This document shows positions 10,703-21,828 of a stretch of 64,000 nt of DNA, piece by piece. The DNA comes from Aspidapion aeneum. Lineage: Eukaryota > Arthropoda > Insecta > Coleoptera > Brentidae. The position numbers and the translations under genes were made by a program. The stretch is from the NCBI GenBank assembly GCA_963576565.1, contig OY755047.1, positions 9,952,931 through 10,016,930 on the forward strand, written 5' to 3'. The stretch's first letter is position 1. Each line of letters opens with the position of its first letter. The notes under the pieces are model-generated. The model was not told the origin of the DNA, made no database searches, and worked only from the letters and a program-made list of their open reading frames with translations.

Positions 10703-10914
10703 TTAATTACTTGTATATAGACTTCTTCCAAAGTGAAGCGACTCAATATTTTGCATTTCTTTCAAAAAATCTGTTAATACCTGTACCGCTACATAGTTAT
10801 TTGGTTGTCTGATAAAGGGATATATTTCTTTACTTCTTTAGCTATTTTTACTGAAAACTCCAAATCAACAAAAGCAGTAGTTTCATCCCACTTAAGGTCT
10901 TTTATCTTTAAATT
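10703..10914 (-). pseudogene. Frameshifted coding remnant, unrecognised
   Basis: Reading the minus strand, one frame is open from 10914 with NLKIKDLKWDETTAFVDLEF and continues through KVKKYIPLSDN-like sequence until a stop at 10789-10791. The next frame takes over at that point with YVAVQVLTDFLKEMQNIESL and ends at TAA 10703-10705. The junction is consistent with one small indel. The joined segment has protein-like composition unlike the surrounding AT-rich repeats. I do not recognise the family; given its place inside the inverted-repeat field it may be the tail of a transposon-encoded protein. Confidence 0.45.
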
Positions 10915-10992
10915 TTAAATATCTTTTACATAAATATTTTTTTGTATCGCTTAGGCTTTTAATTGTTTGTACAATAGTTATTTACCTAACAA

Positions 10993-11862
10993 GTGCGGAA
11001 AGAGGTACTTTTCCGCACGCGACGGCAGTTGCACAATCGACGCGGAGCGGAGTTCGGGCAAGCCGTCAAGGATGGAAAAGATAGTTTCCGCAAGAATTAG
11101 GTACAATGTTTTTCCTACGAGTGTTTTTGTCCATCTTCTTTATCAAAAAACATGTTTTAATTCGCAAAGATTTTATAATAATGCTAGAAAATGATACGTA
11201 AGATAGAATAGTTACATAAATCATTTAATGAGTCCTAAATATCTTCATTTTTAACAAAACAAAAATCGTGCGGAAAAGAAATTTTTCAGCACTAGTGCGG
11301 AAAAGTTAGTTTTCCGTACGTTTTTTAACTTTTATTTTTACTTGATTTTTTTATGCACGGAAAAATATTAAAACAGGATTTTTTTATTATGATATATTAA
11401 AAAGAAACTTTATGTAAAGAACATTTAAATAACAATAACGAAAAAGTTAACGATGGTAGATATTGAAATTGAAAGTGCACTTTCTGTTTGTTGCATGCTT
11501 CAATATACATCAGATGCCGCAACATCTTGAATAACGTCGTTTCTTATTGGAATTTGATTGGTTGGTGTTTGGCCCACTACAGAAATGCCTTGATCAGTTT
11601 GCTGCTTAGAATTACTACTGTAGTGAATGGAGAAAGGTATATTGGTCTGTACAGGCTGTAACACATTACATGATTCTTCATTCGGTGCTTCTGGTAGCAT
11701 CGGTACAGCAGCACTTCTTGAAAATGAAACTTGTGTGTAGGAGAACGGGTTTTCATTTGAAAACGATTGTGGACGGGAAGGTTCTTGCAATTTGGACGTG
11801 CGAAAAAAATCGTGAGGAAAGTAAAAATGATGCGAAAAAGTAAAATTGTGCGGAAAAGTAAT
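10993..11862. promoter_or_regulatory. Cluster of GTGCGGAAAAG motifs in both orientations
   Basis: At least nine copies or close variants of GTGCGGAAA(A)G, or the complement TTTTCCGCAC, occur near 10994, 11010, 11085, 11268, 11293, 11312, 11353, 11797 and 11849, some as back-to-back inverted pairs (for example around 11293-11320). Such clustering inside a transposon-like region could be transposase-binding sites or host-factor sites; function is inference only. Confidence 0.4.
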
Positions 11863-11878
11863 TAACGTAATATTCTTT
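11500..11878 (-). CDS. Open frame of unknown meaning
   Basis: The minus strand is open for about 126 codons from 11878 to a stop at 11500-11502, with no ATG near its start; the first in-frame ATG codes for MLPEAPNEES. The C-terminal part is rich in S, N, P and Q (for example FSNENPFSYTQVSFSRSAAV), which is not typical of AT-rich noise. The upstream part covers repeated GCGGAAAA-type motifs. It could be the low-complexity tail of a decayed transposon protein or a chance frame. Confidence 0.25.
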
Positions 11879-11919
11879 TAATAGATCGCTCAAGAAACCC
11901 TAACTTATATGTTCTTGGT

Positions 11920-12775
11920 TTGTAAACAGTAAGGTGAGGCCAAAAGTTATTTTTAAAAATATGATTTATAAAAGAATTTACTACTAGTATCTTACCTACT
12001 GGACCTAAATGTAACGCAGTTAGTGAATGGTGTGGTTTGTTTACATATTCCTAACTATTTTTTGCTCACCAAGACTCCTGATAAAGTTGATTTTTAAAAT
12101 TGTGATTTTTACAAAAGTGTTTTACTAATTTTGATATCACCCTGTACCTTACTCCAAGGACCTAAAGGTAATACAGTCAGTTAATGTTATGATTTTTTAA
12201 CGTGTTCCTAAGCATTTTTTGATAATGAAAGCTCTTGACAACATTGTTTTCTAAAAATGTGATTTTTAGAAAAATACACTAGTAATTTCGATATCACCCA
12301 GTAGCTCACTTGCTGGCTCTAAAGGTAATACAATAAGTTAGTGATATGATTTTTTAAGGTATTTCTAACTCTTGTTTGCTAAGTAAAACCCCTGACAAAG
12401 TTGTTTTTAACAATGTAAATTGTACAACTATTTTTGATATCACCCTGTAACTCACCCCCTGAACCTAAATTTGAAATAATCCGTTAATACATAGTTTAAC
12501 TTTTTGGGCTATTTTCAACTTTTTATTGTTAAGTAGAGAACTAGAATTTCTAAACAAATCTATAATAGATTTTAAGGTCACCCTGTAGCAGACCTGAACC
12601 TAACCTTTATAACCTGGGTTTGGCAGACTTTTTTTCTATCTCTTCTCATACCTGATCATAAGAAATATTAGACAAACATTATTTTTAATTATATGATAAT
12701 AATAACAAGTTTGATATTTATATATTCAAAGGTTATTTTTTGGGCCACGGGTTGCAATAAATCCGAAAATTATTT
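11920..12775 (-). repeat. Tandem repeat field, ~155-bp units, right arm (inverted)
   Basis: Reverse-complement counterpart of 8935-9870: 'gatatcaccc(t/a)gta' recurs near 12132, 12290 and 12437, with 'ggacctaaaggtaatacag' between. The outer similarity runs to about 12765 (gggccacggg against cgggaccc near 8945) and a further short match, ggtcggctgtac, at 12859 against 8900. Confidence 0.7.
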
Positions 12776-13190
12776 TTTTTCATAAATTTATCAACTTATC
12801 GTTTTCTTTCCTAAAATTCATTTGATTTCGTTAAAATTAAATTACGTGGATTTTGTGGTCGGCTGTACTTTGCATGTCATGTTCGTGTTATTTGAATCCA
12901 ACTTTAACGAAATAAGAAAAACGTCTCATGGTTTTGTTATTGTTTTTTTTCCGGAAAAATACAATTTTTTAAGAACCTGTGCATCATCAACAATCCCGGA
13001 AAAATATTGAACTATCAGCAATCGAGTTTAGAGGTAGGTTTTAGATTATATTTTTCCTCATTTTTCGGTTTTTGCCGCTGTACAAAAAACTGAAATTTAC
13101 GATGTTGCCATGATTTAGGGCTTAAATTTGAGGCGTCAAATTTTTTCAGATTGTTTCAAATTATTTCAAATTTTAAAGAATTGCCCCCTA

Positions 13191-13674
13191 ATAGTCAAAA
13201 TTTCATCCAAACAATTAGCAATTAACTATTTTTCTTTTTTTTTTAAGTTTTTTTCAGTCTTTTAATAATAATCTTGTAACATTCAGCAGCATGTAAAATC
13301 TTGAACAAAACTCAAAAATAAACAGCAGAAAAAATTTTATATGTTGGTGAATGTGGTAGGAAAGTATATTTTGCTGGAGATCAAATTTTAAATATTTTAA
13401 AACGCAATGTCTGATAGAAAGGTTTTTATTTTTATACCTAAAAATAATTCCTAAATAAATCGAGTTTGAAATTATTATTAATAAATCAAATCTGTGATAA
13501 ATAAATAAAAAAGAAAATATAATATATTTTTTTTTTGTATATTTATATGTAAGAATACCATGTAGTAAATTAAGGTAGTAATCTAGATTGTTTTCAACCT
13601 TTTGTAGATTTTTTTTTGCAATGGTGGCAAGGGCTGAGGGCTTAGCACTTAAGAAGGGAGGATGGAGTTATATA
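13191..13674. other. AT-rich noncoding stretch
   Basis: No gene or terminal repeat recognised. Confidence 0.3.
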
Positions 13675-13842
13675 CAGGGTGTTTCCTAATTGAATGTCAA
13701 TACTTATGTGGGTGATTTTTGGGCCTATTTTAAGAAAAAAACTTCATATAAACATATGTCCTAAACGTCTTACCTTTTGAGATACAGGGTGGTAACGTTT
13801 TCAAAAAAAAAATCATTTCACATTCAATTAGGAAACACCCTG
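13675..13842. mobile_element. 168-bp mariner-like MITE
   Basis: Perfect 23-bp terminal inverted repeats: CAGGGTGTTTCCTAATTGAA continuing TGT at 13675-13697, and its complement at 13820-13842. TA (as TATA on the left) flanks both ends, as expected for Tc1/mariner target duplication. Interior holds a second 'acagggtggtaacg' piece and no open frame. Confidence 0.85.
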
Positions 13843-14528
13843 TATAGTAACTTATAAGCGAGACTCTTGTAGACTTAAGGGGGTTAGAATTGATCGAGAC
13901 TTTAATTTTTAAAAGTAAATTTAGTAATTGTAAACAATCGTTAAACAAATTTGTAGCTTCCTAAAAATAATAAAAATGGTTGAAAATGTTTATTGGGCAG
14001 CTCGATCAGTTGATCATTTTAGGAAACTTTAAAACTGTTTTTTTTGTGGCAAAATAAAAAGAATAATAATTTTGTAACCAATTTTAGTTTATATCTGTAG
14101 ACAAATCTATTTTACAGGAAATAAATGTTTGCTTATTCTATTAAAAATTAAGACAATTGCTTAATATTGTAGTAAGAAAAGTTAGGGTTACATATAGATT
14201 ACATAAAGTTTCACACAAATACGCTTCCAACTCATTAGTTTCTACAGAAAGTTTATATTGGATTTATATCACTAAAAAGTTATTGGATGTAATGATTTTG
14301 GTGCTATTTAAAGGATTTTTATGAGTTACAACACTTTGTGAGATGAGGGAACGACACAAATAAGGTAGTATTATGGTCATCTCAAAGCTGAATTTTTTTG
14401 AGATACGTCAGTTTGTAAGATCAACGACGATATGTTTAGCTTTTATTTGCAATGAAAATTGAAATCGCGCATATAGCCGTTTTCAAGAAATAATATAAAA
14501 TTACTTTTTTTACATAAGTTAATGCTCA
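13843..14528. other. AT-rich noncoding stretch
   Basis: No gene recognised. The end of the stretch may be part of the outer foldback that follows. Confidence 0.3.
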
Positions 14529-17400
14529 ATGTGCCTTATTAATGTTCTTAGAGTATCTTCTGGTAAAAATGTCACTCCAATATGAACCGGGTGGGCCAAA
14601 AAAAACTGGACATTTTAATGGGACAAACTGCAGCTGACAGAGGATTAATCAGAGATGGCAGACGAAATAAAATGTACCCTTCAAAGATGATCGTTTATTC
14701 TTGTGTTGCGAACATGTTTTATTAATTTTTTTAAATCATTAAAAAAGCTGCATTCTTGCCACGCACAACAAGGTATGAGTCAGCAAAATCGGTTCGGTGG
14801 TTTTAAAAAATATATATTTTTGATTTAATTGAATATTATACGATTGCCTTGCCAATCATGTCTGCATTTATTTCCTTATAAATTCATTACTACTGAACCG
14901 ATTTTGATGAAATAAAAAATATCCTGGTGAGAATTAATTGCTTTTTAAAGATCATCATCAAAATTCAAATCAAAATCTTAAAATTTAAGATGGTGGACAA
15001 AATCATAATTGATTCTTCAAAATGGCGAGTTAAGTCTTATTTTATGAAAATATTTTAGTTTTTTTTAATTTATAGAAAAGCACTATTTTTCCCTTCCCCC
15101 GCACAACAAGGTATGAATTAGTAAAATCGGTTCGGTGGTTCTCAAAAAATCTTTTTTTTGTTTCGGCCATTGGTTTACAGATTATACGATTGCATTGCCA
15201 ATCCTGTCTGCATTCATTTCTTTATAAACTCATTATTACTGAACCGATTTTAGTGAAATAAAAAAATTCATGCTGAGAATTGATTGCTCTTTAAAGCCTA
15301 TAATCGAAATTTGCCGCGACCTTCAAAGTTAGGAGGTCGGAAATAATCATACTTGACCCTTCAAAGAGGCACGTTTATTCGTATTTTCAAAAAATGTTTT
15401 AATTTATAGAAAAGCACTTAATTAATTTTTATCTCCTGATGCAGGAGAAAAGTAATGTTTTTCTATAAATTTAAAAAAAAACAAACATTTTCGAAAAATA
15501 AGAATACGCACGCCATTTTGATAAATCAAGTATGATTCTGTCCGACATCTTAAATTTTAAGATGGCGGCAAATTTCGATTACAATCTTTAAAGAGCAATA
15601 AATTCTCAACATGATTTGTTTTACTTCACTAACATTGGTTTAGTAATAACGAATTTATAAGCGAATAAATGCAGACAGGATTGGTAATGCAATCGTATAA
15701 TCTGTAAAACAATGGCTGAAACAAAAATAGATTTTTTGAGAACCACCACACCGATTTTACTAACTTGCACCTCTTTGTGTGGGGGAAAAGCAGTGCCTTT
15801 CTATAAATTAAAAAAAAAGACTAAAACATATTCGGAAACTAAGAATAAACACGCCATTTAGAAGAATCAAATATGATTCCGACCGCCATCTTAAATTTAA
15901 AGATGGCCATAAACTTTGATCATGATCTTTAAAAAGCAATCATTTCTCACCAGGATGTTTTTTATTTCATTAAAATCGGTTCAGTAGTAATGAATTTATA
16001 GGAAAATAAGTGCAGACATGGTTGGCAAAGCAATCGTATAATGTTCAAAACAATGGTTAAAAAAAATATTTTTGTGATTTAAAAAAATTAATAAAACATG
16101 TTCGCAACACGAGAATAAACGATCATCTTTGAAGGGTACATTTTAGTTTCGTCCACCATCTTGGATTTTGAGATGATGGACAAAAAAATACATTCAGTCA
16201 AAACTCTGATTAATTATCTGCCAAGTCCAGTTTGTCCCATAAAAATCGATTGTATAGTTCAAAAGTGATAATGAAAAAAATATTGTCCAGTTTTTTTTGG
16301 CCCACCCGGTATATTATACAAGATAAGATGAAAATTAAAAAAATATTATTAATTAAACATAACCTTTATTTTGAAATCAATCAAATTATAACAAAAATGG
16401 AAAACTAAAAGAAAAATGTCTATTCTGGTGCTGTTAAATAAAATATCCTTGTGAAAATAAAATATAGATTACTAAAAAGGAGTATATATGTTGTGTATTG
16501 TATGAACAAACTCGAATTTTCAAACATATTGAATGAATGATGGATCTGCTAAAAAATCCTATTGCTGTTTGATACTGCTCTATAAATTCTGGTACGTGAT
16601 ATACTAGAGCATGCATTTTCGCTGTAGGAAGAATTTTGACTTTGTCCAGCTCTATATTGAACTGTAGTGCTTACTGAATATTTTGTAGTTTGCATCTAAA
16701 ACTCGTCCAAAACAACTGCTAACCACCTTGTAAAACGCAAAAAAACAGCCACATTTTTGTTTCCTGTAAGAAAATAATTATAAATATTCCTTGTTTCGTT
16801 TTTTCGTCTTTTACCATGCCGCTTGAAAGTTGTTTAAATAAAAACTTCAAACGATAAGGTAAATTTCGAAAAAATAAAACCGTTCAAGCTATAATTATGA
16901 TTATTTTCTTACAGGAAACAAATATGTGGCTCTTTTTTCTGCGTTTCACAAGGTTAAATTCCTCCTACACCAAAAATTCATGCTCTAGTATATCACGTAC
17001 CAGAATTTATAGAGCAGTATCAAAGACGATTTTTTTCCGAATAGGCCTCGGAGCAGATCCATCATTCATTAGGTATGTTTGAGAAAACGTTTAAGTCAAA
17101 TAAGAACAATTATGATCATTGTAAGAAAAAACTAATACGCTGCGCTTATTCATACAAGGCACAACATATATAGCTTTTTAGTAATTTATATTTTATTGTC
17201 ACAAGAATATTTTGTTTAGTACCACCAGAATTATAAATATTTTTCTTTTAGTTTTGAATTTTTGTTATAATTAGATTAACTTCAAAATAAAGGTTATGTT
17301 TAAAACTTTAGGTTATCTTTTTTTAAAATATATGTATAATGTATGTATTGAATTGATATTTTAACCAGAACATACTCTAAGAACATTAATAAGGCAAACT
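14529..17400. mobile_element. Outer foldback element split by a nested foldback
   Basis: Left arm 14529-14585 plus 16311-16790, right arm about 16885-17400, reverse complements. Landmarks are 'ccttattaatgttcttagag' at 14534 paired with its complement near 17378, 'aaacataacctttattttga' at 16356 with its complement near 17287, and 'tatactagagcatg' at 16600 with its complement near 16980. Centre is about 16837. The left arm is interrupted exactly by the 14586-16310 foldback: joining 'ccaatatga' to 'tattatac' restores the right-arm order. Confidence 0.75.
14586..16310. mobile_element. 1.73-kb foldback element with CCGGGTGGGCC ends, nested
   Basis: Terminal ACCGGGTGGGCCAAAAAAAA and its complement at 16300-16310 bound two arms of about 860 bp that meet near 15450. 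Within each arm a ~330-bp block recurs in tandem (aaaatcggttcggtggtt near 14785 and 15122; gaaccgatttt near 14898 and 15242). TA follows the right end; the left flank is not TA, so the duplication is decayed or absent. No transposase. The transcript would fold into a very long hairpin. Confidence 0.8.
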
Positions 17401-18299
17401 GAAGAAGAAGAAAAGTTTGAGGTTTTCAAAATGTCTTTTTACTTTTTTGTGATAAATATCTTTGAAACGAAATATAGCAAAATAAATTATTTACCCACCA
17501 GGTGGGGACATACGAGTATAGGGAATTTAAGACCTTTATTCTAGTTTTTTCTACAACTTTCACACTCCAAAAAGTAAAAAATTACGTCATCCGAATAGGT
17601 GGAGTATAGCTTTAACTTTTACAAAAAAAAAACATGGGCAAAGAATAGCTGATAGATGCAAAGATATTTGCTGGAGAAATGAACTCCAGTAATATTTTGA
17701 AATTTGCTCGGACTTAAATTTTTACTAACTAGCGAAACAACGAAAAAAAGCTTACATTATACAATACAATTAAATAATTAAAAAACAAAGAACCAGTTTT
17801 AAAAAAAATTCTAGGAAGCGCACTATTTTAGTGTAGTTGTTATGCATTTTATTCAGTAAAACTACAGTTCCTATTCTTGATTAACAAAAAATTGTTATTT
17901 TTCTATCTGTTTATCGTTAATACGGAACATGGTTGATTTAACCACGTTTTTAATTTACTCCAACATGTACTGTTAAGTATTCTGGTTGATTCTATCCAGT
18001 TTTTTTTCAGTGTACCCAAGAAACATGGGTTAATTGCCTTTTATAGTGTAAGCATTTTTTTTTTGATAGTTAAAATTTAAAAATTGGTTGCTTAAGGCCT
18101 TAAAAAATCATCTGTTTTAAATTTGATTTCAAGAGAGAAAAATTACTTTAAAAAAATAAAAAAGCCTTAGAACTTAATTATAAAAAAAAGTTTTGTACAT
18201 ATATAATACATTTATTATTTTTTTAATATAAACTATTAATTTTTCTAATTCTTGCCTTTTTTCACATTCATCACTACCAAAACATTAAGAAGTGGAACT
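17401..18299. other. AT-rich noncoding stretch
   Basis: No gene, tandem repeat or inverted repeat that I can support. Confidence 0.3.
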
Positions 18300-19710
18300 G
18301 ATTAGGCGAATCTTACATCCCAGCAACTGACTGAAGAGAATTTGAACTTTTTCCTAAAAAGAAATAAGTTTATATTGTCATGCAATGAAATCCAGTTGAG
18401 TTTTTGAAAGCACACTCCAAGTAAACTCCATGCTATATCAGCCTTGGAAACTTCTTCTTTTAAGCCTCTTCGAAGTTTTTGCCAACACAAATTGTTAAGA
18501 AAAACCACATATTGATGCGATGCTTAGTTAAAATATTAGCATTCTTTCAATTTTTTAACTGTCATTAGCATTAGGTAGTGCATTTTGAAAAAATCCAACT
18601 AGCTCTTAGTATGGTGCACTACTTACACTGAAAGTTTTATGAAAATCAGTTCAGCGTTTTAGGAGCTATCGTGTGGTCCAAACAGTCATACATACACGGA
18701 CAGACATCACGACGAGATTGCTAAGATTTGTATATATATAATACACCCAAATAAGACATTTTCGGCGTTATTTCAATTTTTATCTTCCTAGCCCGCGATT
18801 TTTTTTCAAATAATACCGGCGTGACGTCTATCTGTGTTTGTATGTCGGTCTGTAAGATGATAGCTAGTAAATCGTTGAACCGATTTTCATGAAATATAGT
18901 TTCAGGTAAAATAGTGTTTGACACTGTAACAAGCTGATTAGATTTGGGTCAAATCCATGAATGCTTTTGACAGATGAATGCTTTTGACAGTTAAAAAATT
19001 GAAAATATGCTAACTTTTTAACAGAGCATCGCATCAATATGCGGTTTTCGGAATGTAGCAGAACATATATCTTTCAATAAATTGTGCTATAAACAAAAAC
19101 TTCATAAGAGCTTTCATTTCTGAGATATTTACAAACAACTGTCATGGCTGATGTGGTATGCTAATGGGCTAGGAAGGTATCATCTAGCTAAAACAATAAA
19201 TTTTCTAGCCATGCGAGCTAGGAAGGATCTTGTCAAAACATATAGAAATAGATTTTAGCTTTATAGCCTGTGCAGCAATGGCTAGAGAAGATATTATTTT
19301 CGACGAATTTTTTTTATACATAACGCCGAAAATCTGTTATATGTGTTTAATTTGACCTATCTTAGCAATATCGTCATGATGTTTGTGTGTGTGTGTGTGT
19401 ATGTCTGTTCAAAACATGATAGCTTCTAAACTGCTTTTTAAAAAAATTTCCGGTAAAACGGTGTTCGACACTGTAACGAACTGATTAGATTTTGGTCAAA
19501 ATCATCGAAGAAATAACATCTATATTTTATCTGCCAAAATCCATTAATGCTAATGACAGTTTTTTGACAATTAAAAAATTTATTTTTTAAGTGAGCATCT
19601 CATCAATATGCAGTTTTCAGATCACATTTTTCTTAATAATTTGGGTTGCACCCAAAAACTTTGTAGGAGGTTTCGTTTCTAAGATATTTACAAAAAACTG
19701 TTTTCAAGTC
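18300..19710. repeat. Dispersed repeat, three diverged copies, one inverted
   Basis: Copies at about 18840-19140 and 19400-19690 share 'tgatagct', 'gacactgtaac(a/g)a(g/a)ctgatt' and 'gcatc(g/t)catcaatatgc'. The piece 18430-18560 is the reverse complement of the last part (catcgcatcaatatg, ttcttaacaatttg). The minus-strand open frame 18302-18508 is inside this repeat and is not treated as a gene. The segment 18630-18720 has the 'gaaaatcagttcagcgtttt' and 'acggacagacatcacgac' wording seen in many insect repeats. A (TG)n run lies at 19380-19400. Confidence 0.6.
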
Positions 19711-19712
19711 TG

Positions 19713-19881
19713 AGAGAACATCCCTTTAATTATGTAATGCAAAAATTCAGGATTTTTGACACCCCCCTCCCCCCTTGTAACAGATTTTCAAGAAAAAACA
19801 CATTAAAATACATTGAGTGTAACGCAAGGCCAAACCCCCCCCTACCTACCTAGAGTGTTACGTAATTTAAGGACAGGCCCT
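19713..19881. mobile_element. ~170-bp MITE, GGGCCTGTCC family, copy 1
   Basis: Aligns end to end with the reverse complement of 55567-55738: shared 'gcaaaaattcaggatttttg', C-rich tract, 'ttcaagaaaaaacac', 'gtgtaacgcaaggccaaac' and 'acgtaatttaaggacaggcc'. Ends are inverted repeats of AGGGCCTGTCCTTAAATTAC type, decayed on the left (gagaacatccctttaattat). Confidence 0.75.
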
Positions 19882-20022
19882 GATATATCATAGGTCACAT
19901 GTGCTAATAGCTAGGAAGGTATCCAAGGCCAAACCCCCTCCTACCCCCCTAGAGTGTTACATAATTTAAGGACAGGCCCTAATATATCATAGTTCAAATG
20001 TGCTAATAGCTAGGAAGGTATC
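19825..20022 (+). repeat. 99-bp direct tandem duplication spanning the MITE end
   Basis: The segment from 'caaggccaaaccccc' (19825) to 'agctaggaaggtatc' is repeated immediately from 19924. It therefore duplicates the last ~57 bp of the MITE with its flank. Confidence 0.85.
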
Positions 20023-20117
20023 AGATCAGTAATGGATCCATTTATTTTCTCTTAGAATTACCTTATATACAAAAATTTTGCAACACCTTTTAGGAAAAGA
20101 ATATTAACCTAAAGCTA

Positions 20118-20200
20118 ACCTAACCTAGAGTCCCTATATGTTGACATATCTGGATATAATATATCCAAATATGTCAACATACAGGGACTCTAACCTAACC
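20118..20200. mobile_element. 67-bp palindromic hAT-like insertion with perfect 8-bp target duplication
   Basis: Element 20126-20192 is two 33-nt arms (TAGAGTCCCTATATGTTGAC continuing; two mismatches) around one base. ACCTAACC flanks it at 20118-20125 and 20193-20200. TAGAG fits the hAT end consensus YARNG and the 8-bp duplication fits hAT insertion. A similar piece without the partner arm (agggtccatgtatgttgaca) occurs near 60835. Confidence 0.8.
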
Positions 20201-20619
20201 ATTAAATCCACAAAACACATTTTAGAGGAACTCTTTAAAAATATATAACACTTGACCTAGAAAAATTTCATTGATAAATTTGTTGTCTAAAAAACCAAAT
20301 GTGTCAGGTCCATTCCATCTGACACCCTCCTAGCTCATTAACTACACATAAGATGTATGCATGCACTTTATAAAACCATAAACTATTTTTTTAAATCAGA
20401 AAGAAATACTTTTTTCTAAGTTCTTTGGTTATAACATAAATTTGTCTTTTTCTTTCTAAAAAAAAGACATAAAATAAACTGCCTTTCTTTTTGAGCAAGA
20501 GGGGCATAGCTGCCAAGAGCAAAAATAAAAGTCAAACTATGGATCAGACCTCAGGGTAGAAAGGTAAAAATTATTTGTTACACAACACAACAAAATAAAC
20601 ATTGACCTCTTTTTAGCAT

Positions 20620-21600
20620 ACCTTTATCTTCAATTGTCACCTATTGTGCCCAGTCATAATTTTCTGTGTACTATCATAAAGTCTGTAAGTATTTTCTGAT
20701 GGCCTGCATTGCTTTTGATAGGTATTTTGCAAGGCCTAAAAATGATGCTAAAAAAAATAAATTAATTGTAAATGTTTTACTAGTGCATTGTTTTAACAAT
20801 CAAAAGGTATTAATTTAATAGTGTATGATATGATACTCCCTTTTTTAACAAAATAACTTGAGTCAGTAGGTATCATTAAACTATTTACATACAAACAAAA
20901 AGTCAATATTTGTCTAAGATTTATTTTTTAAGGTTTTGCAAAATAATTTCGTCAGTTACCTATTTTTAAACTAAAAATTTCGATTGTCACCTTTTGTCCA
21001 TTTTCTGTGTGATATCATAAGCTTCAAAAGTATTTTCTGGCCTGTTACTTTTGATGCTATTTGGCAAAGCTTAAAATTATGGTAAAAAAACAATTAGGTT
21101 TTGAAAAATTTTCACTAATGCATTGTTTTAACAACCAAAAGGTTTAAAATTTTTAACTGGATATCTAAAAATGACATAACTGCACAAATCCTACATTGCT
21201 AGGATATTATTCACAGCAGAAACTGGAAAGAAATAGTTCAATCAAATCTAACACACCCATGATAAACTTCCTCTCTCAATTTATCTTTATATAATTTATG
21301 GACAACCTCTTTTTTACCAAAATAATTTTCATAAGAAGAATCTTTTACATAAAGACACAAAGCCATTATCTGACTTCAATACTCACTTTATAAAGTTTTC
21401 CAAAATAATTTGTAAGCAGTTACCTCATTTTAACCTACCAATATTTTCAATAGTCACCTATTGTGTCCAGTTATCATTTTCTGTGTAATATAATTTCCAA
21501 AGTATTTGCATGCCTGCATTGTTTTTGGTATTTAGCAAACCTTCAAATTATACTAAAAAAAAAAACAAATCTGTAAATATTTCAATAGCTACAGATTGGA
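20620..21600 (+). repeat. Three diverged tandem copies, ~350-460 bp apart
   Basis: 'attgtcaccta/tttgt', 'cattttctgtgt', 'gcctg(c)att', 'ttggcaaagctt' and 'gcattgttttaacaa' recur near 20635, 20985 and 21445. No coding frame. Confidence 0.6.
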
Positions 21601-21828
21601 ATTGAATATTTGTTTTTCTACACTAGGATTATAAAGGCCCCTAGATGGACTTGAATAAATTAGGACATTAAGGTACATACATAAACACAGAACCAAAATG
21701 TTATTTTAAAATGGATCAGCACATTATTTGACTGCTTGCACATTCAAAAATGTGACATTCATTTGCATACACATTGACTGTAGGGATGTTTGGGTGGTTA
21801 TATAAATAATAGAGAGAGCTTTGACTAA

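Larger units (their letters stand above)
4472..13190. mobile_element. Large composite inverted-repeat region, possibly one decayed element
   Basis: The left edge (taaggggtcaattctttaca from 4470) and the reverse complement of the right edge (ttagggggcaattctttaaa, ending about 13191) agree at 17 of 20 positions, with weaker similarity inward. Inside lie several foldbacks, two inverted fields of ~155-bp tandem repeats (9.1-9.9 and 11.9-12.6 kb) whose homology extends to 8935 and 12765, and a decayed coding piece near 10.8 kb. The end motif would suit a hAT-like element, but no flanking 8-bp duplication is evident and no transposase is recognised. The outer limits are tentative. Confidence 0.35.

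Noticed and set aside
18302..18508. Minus-strand open frame of 68 codons
   Set aside because: It lies in a dispersed repeat whose other copies at 19.0 and 19.6 kb do not keep the frame.
20105..20200. Telomere-like CCTAACC repeats
   Set aside because: Only two CCTAA units on each side; they are the 8-bp target duplication of a palindromic insertion.
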